This document shows, in pieces, positions 52,957 to 61,924 of a stretch of DNA of 64,000 nucleotides; the first letter of the stretch is position 1, and each line of letters begins with the position of its first letter. The position numbers were made by a program, and so were the translations under genes. This stretch comes from Provencibacterium sp. (GTDB taxonomy: Bacteria > Bacillota > Clostridia > Oscillospirales > Ruminococcaceae), in NCBI GenBank assembly GCA_022792175.1, contig JAAWAN010000036.1, positions 1 to 64,000 on the forward strand, given 5' to 3'. The notes below the pieces were generated by a model that worked only from the letters and a program-made list of their open reading frames with translations, had not been told where the DNA came from and did no database searches.

Positions 52957-53976
52957 TTATGCGGGCAGCTCGCTTAAAAATTCCCGGATATCCTCTTCGC
53001 GCGTTGCCCAGGAGGTAATAAAGCGTACCGCCTGGTGACTTTCGTCCGTTCGCTGCTGGATGATGAAATCATATCGCTGCTGCAGCTGCCCGATGAGCGC
53101 ATCCGGCAAAATGGGGAAAAGCTGGTTGGTGGGGGACTCGACCAAAAACGGGCAGCCTGCTTCGCGCAGCCCCTCCCGCAAAATAGCGGCCATTTGATTG
53201 GCCTTTTCGCCCAGCTTTTGGTAGGTGTCCCCCTGCATCAGCACTTCAAACTGAATCCCCAGCATCCGCCCCTTGGCCAGCCGAGCGCCGCGCTGTTTGA
53301 GGGTATAGAGAAACCCCTCGGCGAGCCGGCGGTTGGGGATGACCAGCGCCTCCCCGAAGAGAGCGCCGCACTTCGTTCCGCCAATATAAAAGGCATCGCA
53401 CAGCTGCGCCAGATCGGGAAGAAACAGGTCGTTTTCTTCGGCGGCAAGGGCGCTTGCGAGGCGCGCGCCATCCAGATAGAGCAGCAGATGATAGCGGCTG
53501 CAGACTTCGCGGATTGCCTTTAGCTCTGCCTTTTTATAGAGGGTGCCCAGCTCGCTCGGGTGGGAGAGGTAGACGAGCTTCGGCTCTACCATATGGTGGT
53601 TCGGATGGGCGAGCACCGCCTCCTCGATGAGCGAGGCAGTCAGCTTTCCATCCACTCCCGGCATGGCAATAGCTTTGTGGCCGGTGGCCTCAATGGCGCC
53701 GGTCTCATGGGTGCAGATATGGCCGGTATCGGCTGCGATAGCAGCCTGATAGGGCAAAAGGGCATGGGCGATAAGGCAGAGGTTTGTCTGCGTTCCGCCG
53801 GAGAGAAAATGCACTGCCGCCTCCGGACAGGCGCACTGCGCGCGGATGAGCGCACGGGCATGCTTGGAATGCGGGTCCTCGCCATAGCCATCGGTCGATT
53901 CCAGGTTGGTGCGGGCGAGTGCCTCAAGAATGGGCGGATAAGCACCCTCGGCATAGTCGTTTTTCAGATAGAGCAT
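52957..53976 (-). CDS. Threonine aldolase-family PLP enzyme
   Basis: This 339-residue beta-eliminating-lyase-type enzyme would split L-threonine or allo-threonine to glycine and acetaldehyde. It has HFLSGGTQTNL, the aspartate segment LLLYLDGARLASAL, and the cofactor lysine in YIGGTKCGALFGE. AAAGGA precedes the ATG. It is encoded after trpB, separated by a strong hairpin. Confidence 0.9.
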   Translation of the reverse strand: MLYLKNDYAEGAYPPILEALARTNLESTDGYGEDPHSKHARALIRAQCACPEAAVHFLSGGTQTNLCLIAHALLPYQAAIAADTGHICTHETGAIEATGHKAIAMPGVDGKLTASLIEEAVLAHPNHHMVEPKLVYLSHPSELGTLYKKAELKAIREVCSRYHLLLYLDGARLASALAAEENDLFLPDLAQLCDAFYIGGTKCGALFGEALVIPNRRLAEGFLYTLKQRGARLAKGRMLGIQFEVLMQGDTYQKLGEKANQMAAILREGLREAGCPFLVESPTNQLFPILPDALIGQLQQRYDFIIQQRTDESHQAVRFITSWATREEDIREFLSELPA

Positions 53977-54006
53977 CTTTTATATTCCTTTCGGCATGAA
54001 TAGATG

Positions 54007-54054
54007 GCAGCGCAAAAGTGGCTTTATCCTGATGAAAAGCCTCTTTTGCGCTGC
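54007..54054. terminator. Hairpin between trpB and threonine aldolase gene
   Basis: GCAGCGCAAAAG...GGCTTT pairs with AAAGCC...CTTTTGCGCTGC (about 18 bp, one mismatch). It has no U-tract on the minus strand, so it may be a partial terminator or a processing site. Confidence 0.55.
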
Positions 54055-54079
54055 GTGAAGTTCTGAGGTTTAAAGTCGG

Positions 54080-55447
54080 TCAGTCCACCTTCGGCAGTCC
54101 GTCAAAACCGCGCTGCAGGTCGGCATCGGTCGGGATATAGTCGCTCATTCTGCCCTCGATATAAGAGGAATAGGCGGTCATATCGAAATAGCCGGTGCCG
54201 GTCAGGCCGAAAAGAATCGTTTTGCTTTCGCCCGATTCGCGGCAGCGGATGGCTTCATCCATCGCCGCCCGGATGGCATGGGCGCTTTCAGGGGCTGGCA
54301 GAATCGTTTCCCGCTTGGCAAACTCAACGGCCGCTTCGAAAACGCGGGTTTGCTCGACGGTGACCGCTTCCATCTGTTTGTCATGATAGAGCTTGGAGAG
54401 GATGGGGGACATGCCATGATAGCGCAGGCCGCCCGCATGGTTGGAAGAGGGGATGAAGCCGCAGCCGAGAGTATACATCCGGGCCATGGGGGTGATGCGG
54501 CCGGTGTCGCAGAAATCATAGGCATAGCGTCCGCGGGTGAGGCTGGGACAGGAGGCAGGCTCAACGGCAATAATACGGGGATTGTGCCTGCCGCTGAGCT
54601 TGTCGCGCATAAACGGCGCTATCAGGCCGCCCAGGTTGGAACCGCCGCCGGCGCAGCCGATGATGATATCGGGATATTCGCCAAGCATTTCCATCGCGGT
54701 TTCGCACTCGAGGCCGATGACCGACTGATGCAGCAACACCTGGTTGAGCACCGAGCCGAGCACATAGCGGTAGCCCTCGGTAGAAACCGCCTTCTCAACT
54801 GCTTCGGAGATAGCGCAGCCCAGACTGCCGCCCGTTTCAGGATTTTCGGCCAGAATGCGCCGTCCGGCTTCGGTGGTATCGCTGGGGCTGGCAATGACCT
54901 CGGCGCCGAAAGTCTGCATCACCGACTTGCGGAAGGGCTTTTGCTGGTAGCTGACCTTGACCATATAAACGGTCAGAGGGAGGCCGAAGTAGGAGCAGGC
55001 CTCAGAGAGGGCGGTGCCCCACTGCCCGGCACCTGTCTCGGTCGTCAGCCCTTTCAGCCCCTGCTCTTTGGCGTAGTAGGCCTGCGCAATGGCGGAATTG
55101 AGCTTGTGGCTGCCGGAGGTATTGTTTCCCTCAAATTTATAATAGATTTTTGCGGGGGTCTGCAGCGCCTTTTCAAGATTGTAAGCGCGGCAGAGCGGGG
55201 AAGGGCGGTAGATTTTATACATCTCCCGGATGCCCTCCGGAATATCGATATAGCGGGTGGTGGAATCCATCTCCTGCCTGGCGAGCTCCTTGCAGAAAAC
55301 GGGGTAGAGGTCCTCCACCGTTGCCGGTTTCATAGTTGCCGGATTAATCATCGGGTCAGGCTGCTCGGGCATATCGGCGCGCAGGTTGTACCACTGCTTC
55401 GGAATCTGGTCTTCGGATAAATATAATCTGTGCGGAATTTTGCTCAT
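54080..55447 (-). CDS. trpB: TrpB2-type tryptophan synthase beta chain
   Basis: It condenses serine and indole to tryptophan. The 455-residue form has the longer N-terminal segment of TrpB2 (IPKQWYNLRADMP). The lysine that binds PLP is in NNTSGSHKLNSA, with GAGQWGTAL and the phosphate loop GCAGGGSNLGG. ATG 55447 has AAAGGAG 9 bp upstream. There is no trpA in the window, so it may salvage indole. It is controlled by the T-box just upstream. Confidence 0.93.
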   Translation of the reverse strand: MSKIPHRLYLSEDQIPKQWYNLRADMPEQPDPMINPATMKPATVEDLYPVFCKELARQEMDSTTRYIDIPEGIREMYKIYRPSPLCRAYNLEKALQTPAKIYYKFEGNNTSGSHKLNSAIAQAYYAKEQGLKGLTTETGAGQWGTALSEACSYFGLPLTVYMVKVSYQQKPFRKSVMQTFGAEVIASPSDTTEAGRRILAENPETGGSLGCAISEAVEKAVSTEGYRYVLGSVLNQVLLHQSVIGLECETAMEMLGEYPDIIIGCAGGGSNLGGLIAPFMRDKLSGRHNPRIIAVEPASCPSLTRGRYAYDFCDTGRITPMARMYTLGCGFIPSSNHAGGLRYHGMSPILSKLYHDKQMEAVTVEQTRVFEAAVEFAKRETILPAPESAHAIRAAMDEAIRCRESGESKTILFGLTGTGYFDMTAYSSYIEGRMSDYIPTDADLQRGFDGLPKVD

Positions 55448-55490
55448 GGCTGACAACTCCTTTTATTATGGTATTCTTAAAAAACAGAAA

Positions 55491-55782
55491 ATAAAAAGGC
55501 TTTTGTCCCAACAATTCTGTCGGGACAAAAGCCTGGAAAAGCTTCTGCGGTACCACCCTGATTGACGCTAACGCGCCCACTCGCTCCATATACCATCATA
55601 TATGCTCCCTGGATAACGGGTGGAGATCCCGTCAGGCACTACTGAGCGCATTGCGCCGTTCGTCCTGCCCTCATAAGGCCATTCAGCCGGATACGCCTGC
55701 CGCTTTACACCTGCCGCGGCTCTCTGGAAAGGCGGGGAAACCAGCTTACTCTTCTTATTCAGCGGTTTGCTGTGTAAACTTT
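55491..55782 (-). promoter_or_regulatory. T-box riboswitch, tryptophan specifier
   Basis: The leader has the stem I opening (AAGAAGAGTAAGC), a specifier TGG (Trp) at 55679-55681 preceded by GAA, the T-box core AGGGTGGTACCGCAG (55541-55559) and a terminator (AGGCTTTTGTCCCA / TGGGACAAAAGCCT) with a T-tract at 55491-55534. Uncharged tRNA-Trp should bind and favour antitermination, so trpB is made when tryptophan is short. Confidence 0.93.
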
Positions 55783-55787
55783 TCTAA

Positions 55788-55816
55788 AGTATAGCGCAGC
55801 CGACTCAATTTGTCAA
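55788..55816 (-). promoter_or_regulatory. Promoter of the T-box/trpB transcript
   Basis: TTGACA and TATACT are spaced 17 bp on the minus strand. 55817-56264 beyond it shows no convincing gene; one pair of arms (CCGCCCC...GGGGCGG, about 56113-56166) could form a hairpin. Confidence 0.85.
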
Positions 55817-56264
55817 GGAAAATATTTTCAAAGAGAAGCGCGGGACATCTGGAGGAGATGAAGCTGCATGAAGAAGAGGTCTCTTCTGCAAAGGAGCCGT
55901 TTCTGCAAAGAGAAGGGAAACGCTGTTAATTCCTATCAATTATGTGGGATAGGAGCCCCAGCTGCACCGGCCTTGGAAACGAGGTATATAAGCCAATAGA
56001 AAGCATCCTCAGCCATATTGAGAGACCAGTCAGGATAGAGAAGATTATCCGGCCTATCTACAGTTTCAAAGCCAGTGTGCATCCCGGAAGGAGGCAGAAG
56101 GAAAAAATAACCCGCCCCTATTTGTCAGATAGCATACGCTGCTCTCCTTATCCAACAAATGGGGCGGTTCAGGCTTTGCCAGATTTATAAGGCCATTTTA
56201 TAAATGGAGGCTCGAATGATCTTGGATAGGTCTTTAGCGTTCTGTCCTGAGGTATTATAAAAAA

Positions 56265-56312
56265 TTGACAAATCCTTGGGACTATCAAGACTTTTTCCCA
56301 AGAATTTGTCAA
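56265..56312 (-). terminator. tRNA-Lys terminator
   Basis: A 17-bp stem with one mismatch (TTGACAAATTCTTGGGA / TCCCAAGGATTTGTCAA) is followed by TTTTTTATAA on the minus strand, just after the tRNA. Confidence 0.88.
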
Positions 56313-56319
56313 CTTATTG

Positions 56320-56395
56320 TGGTGATCCATCGGAGATTCGAACTCCGGACAACTTGATTAAAAGTCAAGTGCTCTACCACCTGAGCTAATGGACC
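56320..56395 (-). tRNA. tRNA-Lys (anticodon UUU)
   Basis: The 76-nt cloverleaf begins GGTCCAT, with D-loop AGCTCAGGTGGTAGAGC, anticodon stem-loop CTTGACTTTTAATCAAG, T-loop GTTCGAATC, an ATGGATC acceptor partner and an encoded CCA. It stands alone between its own promoter and terminator. Confidence 0.97.
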
Positions 56396-56421
56396 AGCTA
56401 TAATTTTTAGAGTGCTTTGTT

Positions 56422-56450
56422 ATTATAGCAAAAAAGCGGAAGCTTGTCAA
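56422..56450 (-). promoter_or_regulatory. tRNA-Lys promoter
   Basis: Perfect TTGACA and TATAAT boxes with a 17-bp spacer lie on the minus strand, 26 bp before the tRNA. Confidence 0.9.
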
Positions 56451-56555
56451 CTTTTATTTTCCAGTGCGGCCGGGCCGGTATTTTCCGGCTGATCTCACCT
56501 TTTTTCTGCTTTATGGCGGCACAACGAACAATTTTTGAACAAATTTTGCAGCTTA

Positions 56556-56584
56556 TTGACTTTAATGGCTGCACGCAATATGAT
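56556..56584 (+). promoter_or_regulatory. marR-ftsH promoter
   Basis: TTGACT and TATGAT are separated by 17 bp, about 58 bp upstream of the marR start. The bases after the -10 box (AGCTATAGGCTATAATTAT) are partly symmetrical and could hold the MarR operator. Confidence 0.65.
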
Positions 56585-56641
56585 ATAACCAATAAAAGCT
56601 ATAGGCTATAATTATTTCCAAAACCGGAGAGGAGGCACGCT

Positions 56642-57106
56642 GTGGAGGGAGATATGCTGAAAAATGAAATCTGGCTGCTGGTGCGCAACATTTCTGAAGG
56701 GTTCAACAGCGCGCTTCTTCCGGTGGTGGCCAGCAGCGGGCTGACGCTGACGCAGTTTCGCCTACTGATGCTCTGCTCTCTGCAGCCGGAGGAGACGGTG
56801 AGCGGTCTGTCGCATCTTTCCGGCGTTGCGGCGGCCAATGTTTCTGCCATCTGCAAGCGCCTGGAGGGGATGGGCCTTCTGCGGCGCACACGGGACCGGG
56901 AGGATGAGCGGGTGGTCCATGTCCGGCTGACCGAAGAGGGTGTGCGTACCATCCACTCGGTGGATGAGGCGGTGCATGTGCGCTATGGGCCGCTCTTTCG
57001 CCAGGAGTCCCCGCAGGCAATTGAGCGGATGCTGGAGGGGCTGCAAAGCCTGAATACGTTTTTGAAGCGGCTGGCGGAGGTTCCTTGTCCGCCGAGGGAG
57101 AACTGA
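56642..57106 (+). CDS. MarR-family transcriptional regulator
   Basis: This 154-residue winged-helix regulator has SSGLTLTQFRLLMLCSLQP, SGLSHLSGVAAANVSAICKRLEGMGLL (recognition helix; span reported by position 58-84) and the wing RTRDREDERVVHVRLTEEG. GTG 56642 has AGGAGG 6 bp upstream; ATG 56654 is also possible. It is co-transcribed with ftsH and probably regulates it and itself (inference). Confidence 0.87.
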   Translation: MEGDMLKNEIWLLVRNISEGFNSALLPVVASSGLTLTQFRLLMLCSLQPEETVSGLSHLSGVAAANVSAICKRLEGMGLLRRTRDREDERVVHVRLTEEGVRTIHSVDEAVHVRYGPLFRQESPQAIERMLEGLQSLNTFLKRLAEVPCPPREN

Positions 57107-57121
57107 TTGGAGGAAAAGAGA

Positions 57122-58948
57122 ATGGAAGAGAAAAAGACCCCCAAAAAGCCACTAATATTTTATTATTTTGTCGTGATGATGGTGCTCATGCTGTTCAATG
57201 CGCTGGTGTTTCCTTATCTGATGCGCGGCCGGATTACCGAGGTGGATTATGGCACCTTCCTCTCCCAGGTGGACAGCGGAAACGTTTCCCGCGTAGAAGT
57301 GGAGGAAAGCCAGATAGCCTTCATTGCCAAAAACGAAGAGGGCAAGGATGCGGTCTATATCACCGGGCGAATGGATGATCCCGGCCTGGTGGATCGGCTG
57401 CATAAAAAGGGTGGCATTATTTTTTCCGAGGTTATCCCCAAGCAGAATTCGCCGCTGCTCAATTTCCTTCTGACCTGGATACTGCCGGTGGTCTTCTTCG
57501 TATTGCTCGGACAGCTGCTGATGCGCTTTATGCAAAAGCGCATGGGCGGGATGAACGCCATGCAGTTCGGCAAGAGCAACGCCAAAGTCTATGTACAGGC
57601 GCAGACGGGTAAAACCTTTGACGATGTAGCCGGCGAGGACGAGGCAAAGGAGGCGCTCAAGGAGATTGTAGATTTTCTTCACAATCCGCAGAAATATGCC
57701 GATATCGGCGCCTCGATGCCCAAGGGCGCGCTGCTTGTCGGCCCTCCCGGAACCGGTAAAACACTGCTGGCGCAGGCGGTAGCCGGAGAGGCGAAGGTGC
57801 CCTTTTTCTCCATTTCCGGCTCGGAATTTGTGGAGATGTTTGTTGGCATGGGCGCGGCCAAGGTGCGCGATCTCTTTAAGCAGGCGCAGGAAAAGGCCCC
57901 TTGCATCGTCTTCATCGATGAGATTGATACCATCGGCAAAAAGCGGGATACCGGCATGCCCGGCGGCAACGACGAGCGCGAGCAGACGCTCAACCAGCTG
58001 CTTACCGAGATGGACGGTTTCGACGGCAAGAAGGGGGTCGTCATCCTCGCGGCGACCAACCGGCCGGATTCGCTTGATCCCGCCCTGCTTCGTCCCGGAA
58101 GATTTGACCGCCGTGTGCCGGTCGAGCTGCCTGATCTCAAGGGACGGGAGGCGATTTTGCGGGTACATGCCCGGAAGGTAAAAACCGAGGAGGGCATCGA
58201 CTACAATGCCATTGCCCGGGCAACCTCGGGCGCTTCCGGCGCGGAGCTGGCCAATATCGTCAACGAGGCGGCGCTGCGCGCCGTAAAGCTCGGCCGCTCG
58301 CTGGTCAGCCAGAATGATCTGGAGGAATCGGTGGAGGTGGTCATTGCCGGCTATCAGCGCAAGGGGGCGGTTATCTCACAGAAGGAGAAAAAGATTATCG
58401 CCTACCATGAAATCGGCCATGCGCTGGTCGCCGCCCGGCAGACCGAGTCCGCCCCGGTGCATAAGATTACCATCGTCCCGCGAACCTCGGGTGCGCTGGG
58501 ATACACCATGCAGGTGGATGAGGGCGAGCGGGTGCTCATGACCCGTGAGGAAGCCTTTAACAAGATTGCAACGCTGACTGGCGGACGCGCCGCTGAGGAG
58601 CTGGTTTTCGGTTCCTTCACCTCGGGAGCCTCCAACGATATTGAGCAGGCAACCAAAATGGCCCGGTCGATGGTGACCCGTTACGGGATGAGCAGGGAAT
58701 TTGATATGATGGCCCTGGAAACGGTGCAGAACCAGTATCTGGGCGGCGATACCTCGCTCACCTGCGCGGCGGGCACTGCCGAAAAGATCGATGAGGAGGT
58801 GCTCTCGCTCATCCGCGAGGCCCATGATAAGGCGCGCCGGATTCTGCAGGAAAATGAACAGAAGCTGCATGAGCTGGCCGACTATCTGCTGGGGAAGGAA
58901 ACGATTACCGGCGAGGAGTTTATGGAGATTTTAAACCGCCCGCAGTAG
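57122..58948 (+). CDS. ftsH: ATP-dependent zinc metalloprotease FtsH
   Basis: This 608-residue membrane AAA protease degrades misfolded membrane and regulatory proteins. Two helices (about 10-33 and 110-132) flank a small outside domain. The AAA module has Walker A GPPGTGKT (207-214), Walker [10 protein letters not shown] and the second-region-of-homology [20 protein letters not shown]. The protease site is HEIGH (429-433), with a downstream acidic ligand near [12 protein letters not shown] 57122 has GGAGG 8 bp upstream. Pairing with a MarR gene is unusual and suggests an inducible second FtsH. Confidence 0.95.
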   Translation: MEEKKTPKKPLIFYYFVVMMVLMLFNALVFPYLMRGRITEVDYGTFLSQVDSGNVSRVEVEESQIAFIAKNEEGKDAVYITGRMDDPGLVDRLHKKGGIIFSEVIPKQNSPLLNFLLTWILPVVFFVLLGQLLMRFMQKRMGGMNAMQFGKSNAKVYVQAQTGKTFDDVAGEDEAKEALKEIVDFLHNPQKYADIGASMPKGALLVGPPGTGKTLLAQAVAGEAKVPFFSISGSEFVEMFVGMGAAKVRDLFKQAQEKAPCIVFIDEIDTIGKKRDTGMPGGNDEREQTLNQLLTEMDGFDGKKGVVILAATNRPDSLDPALLRPGRFDRRVPVELPDLKGREAILRVHARKVKTEEGIDYNAIARATSGASGAELANIVNEAALRAVKLGRSLVSQNDLEESVEVVIAGYQRKGAVISQKEKKIIAYHEIGHALVAARQTESAPVHKITIVPRTSGALGYTMQVDEGERVLMTREEAFNKIATLTGGRAAEELVFGSFTSGASNDIEQATKMARSMVTRYGMSREFDMMALETVQNQYLGGDTSLTCAAGTAEKIDEEVLSLIREAHDKARRILQENEQKLHELADYLLGKETITGEEFMEILNRPQ

Positions 58949-59112
58949 ATGCTGCCGGTCTTCTGAAAGGGCCTCGCTGGGAGAGACTGCAGCAGGCAAA
59001 GCGCTTCCGGCCGTTTGCCGGGCAGCCAGCAGGCCTCCTTTAACAAGAGGGCAGCCCGCGGCAGGAGGCGGCCTTACCCATTTGCACGGGCTTTGCAACA
59101 GGAGGATGGAAG

Positions 59113-59502
59113 ATGAACAGGTTTCGTAATTTTATGGCGAGGCGCTATGGGATGGATGCTCTTTCCGGGGCGCTGCTGATTCTTTATCTGCTGATTGCCA
59201 TGGTTGGGCAGGCGGTGCGGTTTCGTCCGATCCTCTGGCTTTCGCTTCTGCCGCTGGCATTTGCCGCCTATCGTGTTTTTTCGGCCGATACCCAGCGCCG
59301 CCGCCAGGAAAATGAAGCGTTTATGCGCTTTAGTATGCCGCTTGTGCATGCGGCTCGTGGGAGGCTGTCGCGCATGCGCGACAGAACCCACCGGTATTTT
59401 CGCTGTCCGCAGTGCGGGCGTTCGCTGCGGGTACCGCGCGGCAGGGGAAAGATTGAAATCACCTGCCCGCAGTGCCGGCACCGCTTTCAGAAGCGGACCT
59501 GA
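59113..59502 (+). CDS. Membrane protein with C-terminal zinc ribbon
   Basis: This 129-residue protein has two helices (about 17-35 and 40-57), a basic loop and a zinc ribbon CPQCGRSLRVPRG...CPQCRHRF (two CxxC pairs, about 98-125). AGGAGG precedes the ATG. It may bind nucleic acid or a protein partner at the membrane; the function is unknown. It lies just before the TVP38-like gene, probably in one operon. Confidence 0.75.
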   Translation: MNRFRNFMARRYGMDALSGALLILYLLIAMVGQAVRFRPILWLSLLPLAFAAYRVFSADTQRRRQENEAFMRFSMPLVHAARGRLSRMRDRTHRYFRCPQCGRSLRVPRGRGKIEITCPQCRHRFQKRT

Positions 59503-59537
59503 GCGGCCGCCTGAAGGAGAGGTTGGAGGGAGCTTTG

Positions 59538-60218
59538 GTGCAATCAGAACATCGGCGCTTTGCGGCCGCTTTGAATCTGGCGATGAAGCTTTGCCCGCTG
59601 GCGATGGCCGCTATTCTGGGGCTGATTATCGGAAAATATGCCCGAAAGCTGACAGTGGAGGATATTTTGAGCTTTACGCCGGATAACCTCCTTTTCGCTG
59701 CGGGAGTGATGCTCGGCATTTATGCAGTAAAGTCGCTCTCCGTCTTTTTCCCGCTGTTGCTGCTTTATTTCAGTGCCGGCGCGCTCTTTCCGCCTTTCTG
59801 GGCGGTAGCGGTGAATCTGTGCGGACTGTTTATCACCATTAATATCCCTTACTGGCTGGGACACTTTGCAGGCCGGGAATGGATGGAGCAGTTTCTTTGC
59901 CGCTATAAAAAGGCGGCGCGGCTGGCCCGGCTGCAAAGCAGAAACGAGTGGTTTGTCTCCTATATCCTGCGGGTGGTGAATCTTCTTCCCGGAGATGTCG
60001 TCAGTCTCTTTCTGGGCGCGATGGATACTAGCTATCTTCCCTATGTGACCGGCTCGCTGGCGGGTCTTGCCCCCACCATGCTGGCCGCCACTCTGATGGG
60101 GGTCAACATCACCGACCCGCTCTCCTGGGAGTTTCTGCTCTCTGCGGGAACGACGGTGCTGCTTTCGGTTGTTTCCTTTATCGTTTACCGACGAATGGCG
60201 ATGAAAAAGGAGCAGTAA
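59538..60218 (+). CDS. TVP38/TMEM64 (DedA-like VTT domain) membrane protein
   Basis: This protein of about 226 residues has six helices and the VTT core GALFPPFWAVAVNLCGLFITINIPYWLGHFAG (middle of the chain) with RVVNLLPGDVVSLFLGAMDT. Relatives are lipid scramblase-like or DedA-related proteins. GTG 59538 has GGAGGG 7 bp upstream; the open frame to 59472 overlaps the previous gene. Confidence 0.85.
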   Translation: MQSEHRRFAAALNLAMKLCPLAMAAILGLIIGKYARKLTVEDILSFTPDNLLFAAGVMLGIYAVKSLSVFFPLLLLYFSAGALFPPFWAVAVNLCGLFITINIPYWLGHFAGREWMEQFLCRYKKAARLARLQSRNEWFVSYILRVVNLLPGDVVSLFLGAMDTSYLPYVTGSLAGLAPTMLAATLMGVNITDPLSWEFLLSAGTTVLLSVVSFIVYRRMAMKKEQ

Positions 60219-60299
60219 AGTGGGTTGCCCGAACAGACGCCAAAGAGGAAAATACCTTTGACCTCACCAAATCCGCATGGCTGCTCTCTGCTGCCGATA

Positions 60300-60718
60300 A
60301 AAAAGGACTGCGCAAAATGGAATCATATAACCACTGCGGGATACCTCGAATACAAGGCACATGGCAGCTATGCTGTATTTGTCGCGAAACCGTTCCATGA
60401 CTCGATACTTCAGCTTCACCTCCTTCCAGCTTCGGACAGAAAATTACGCAGCAGCTCCACCTGCATACGCAGTTCCGCCAGCTCGTTGCTGCGCTGTGTT
60501 TCTTCGTTTGCCGGGTTCTGGCGGGGGTGTCCCTTCGCTCGGGGAACATGACCGTCTGCTATCCTTTGGGCTTTGTTATTCTGCCGTGTGATGAGCTTTT
60601 TGATCTGCTTGAGCGTCAGGCCATAGCTTTCCGCTCTTTCCCGGTCCGTTTCTCCCGCCGCTTTCCGTCGGAATACTTCCCCGCTTAACGGCTCCACTTT
60701 TGTATAATGTTCTGCGCA
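60300..60718 (-). pseudogene. IS3-family transposase remnant (orfA and start of orfB)
   Basis: orfA-like sequence is read from about 60718 (EHYTKVEPLSGEVFRRKAAGE, ESYGLTLKQIKKLITRQNNK, NELAELRMQVELLRNFL), but its ATG is out of frame. The orfB start (GTG after AGGAGGTGAAGC; VKLKYRVMERFRDKYSIAAM) overlaps its end, and the integrase domain is missing. It is a dead IS3 fragment. Sequence between 60219 and 60299 is unassigned. Confidence 0.82.
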
Positions 60719-60725
60719 TATAGAT

Positions 60726-60770
60726 GGCCTCCTGCCGTAGCTTTTATTCTACAACAGGAGGCCTCTTTTT
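60726..60770 (+). terminator. Hairpin at the IS3 edge
   Basis: GGCCTCCTG pairs with CAGGAGGCC across about 20 nt and is followed by TCTTTTTT on the + strand. It may end the transcript of the TVP38-like gene. Confidence 0.65.
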
Positions 60771-60836
60771 TCACTGTCCGTTTTTCGGGTTATTGTCCAG
60801 CTTTGCAACCAGCCCCTTCTGATATGCGGGAAGTCT

Positions 60837-61115
60837 TTATCCCGGCAGGAATATCATCGCCAGAACGGCCGCTCCGGCAGCGGCATAAAGCCCGTTTACC
60901 AGCAGACTTGCCTTCATCGGCAGCGTCTGCAGCCGCAGGCGCAGATAGCAGAGAAGGGTGTAGACGCCGCCTGCAATCATCAGGGCGGCATAGGCAGAAA
61001 TGATGATTTCCGCCGCTGGCGATTCGAGCGCCCAGTCGTGCCTGCGCAGCGGAAGAATCGTCCAGGGAAGGAAAACGAATAAAATGCTGACTGCGGCAAG
61101 AAGCCTGTCTTTCAT
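60837..61115 (-). CDS. Small membrane protein of the lantibiotic-immunity-like operon
   Basis: This 92-residue protein has three hydrophobic helices (about 5-22, 36-60, 68-90). AGAGG precedes the ATG. It is the last gene after the ABC ATPase and two permeases and is read in the same direction, 38 bp after the last one. The position fits a small accessory immunity-like protein, but no family is recognised. Confidence 0.65.
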   Translation of the reverse strand: MKDRLLAAVSILFVFLPWTILPLRRHDWALESPAAEIIISAYAALMIAGGVYTLLCYLRLRLQTLPMKASLLVNGLYAAAGAAVLAMIFLPG

Positions 61116-61153
61116 TTTCGGGACCTCTTTTCTCTGACAGATTTATTTTTGTC

Positions 61154-61924
61154 TCAGTTTGTCTCGCTTTTCCCAAACCGCAAACAGCTTATCGTTAGGC
61201 AGGCGGCGGAAAACAGGATGGCAACAGGCAGCAGTGGGAAAGGGCTTACCTGCCAGGTGCTGATGCCGTCCGCCAGCCGGCCATATTCTGCGGTCATGAT
61301 ATAAAATGGATAGCACATCGGGTAGAGATACCAGATTTTGGTGTTCATGGCCAAAACGGCGGGGACGATGGAAAAAAGCCCGATCCCGGCCGAAAAGAGA
61401 GGGGATGGGATGCAGACGCTCAGCAGCCAGAAGAAGGTGAGCATGGGCAGCGCCGCCAGCAGCAGGATGCCCGCCCGAGAGAGCACATAGGAAAGCGGCA
61501 GGACAAACGGGTATTGCCGGTTTGCACCGATGAGGGCGGCGCTGGCGCAATAGGCGGCAGCCGAAAAAAGGAGCATAAAGACCGCCAGCGCCAGCAGGAT
61601 AAAAAATTTTGCCAGACACAGCTTTGCGGCGTTTACCGGCAGAGAGAGCATTTTGAATAGCCCCCGTTCCCCGCGTTCGAGCTGCATGAGCAAAACGGTG
61701 CAGATGACCATACTGGCGGGGAACATAAACCAGGAGAGTCCCAAAAATCCCTGAATGAAAAAGTTCTGCTCGGGCGGGATGCCCAGTTCGGTCCGGTCAA
61801 AATAAATTTGAACGTTGAAAGTGGCGGGCAGCCAGAGGAAAAATGCAGCCGCCAGCAGAATAAATCCTATTTTTGAACGGCGCAGCTTTAAAAGCTCGAT
61901 ATGCAGAAGCGATAAAAAGCTCAT
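61154..61924 (-). CDS. ABC-2 permease of the lantibiotic-immunity type, second subunit
   Basis: This 256-residue, six-helix permease begins MSFLSLLHIELLKLRRSKIG, the usual opening of MutE/MutG/SpaE-type permeases. ATG 61924 overlaps the upstream permease stop (ATGA). It pairs with the next gene and the ATPase. Confidence 0.85.
   Translation of the reverse strand: MSFLSLLHIELLKLRRSKIGFILLAAAFFLWLPATFNVQIYFDRTELGIPPEQNFFIQGFLGLSWFMFPASMVICTVLLMQLERGERGLFKMLSLPVNAAKLCLAKFFILLALAVFMLLFSAAAYCASAALIGANRQYPFVLPLSYVLSRAGILLLAALPMLTFFWLLSVCIPSPLFSAGIGLFSIVPAVLAMNTKIWYLYPMCYPFYIMTAEYGRLADGISTWQVSPFPLLPVAILFSAACLTISCLRFGKSETN

Noticed and set aside
55942-56190. An 82-codon + strand frame between the T-box promoter and tRNA-Lys
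   Set aside because: There is no ribosome site, no hydrophobic or domain pattern, and it crosses a potential hairpin.
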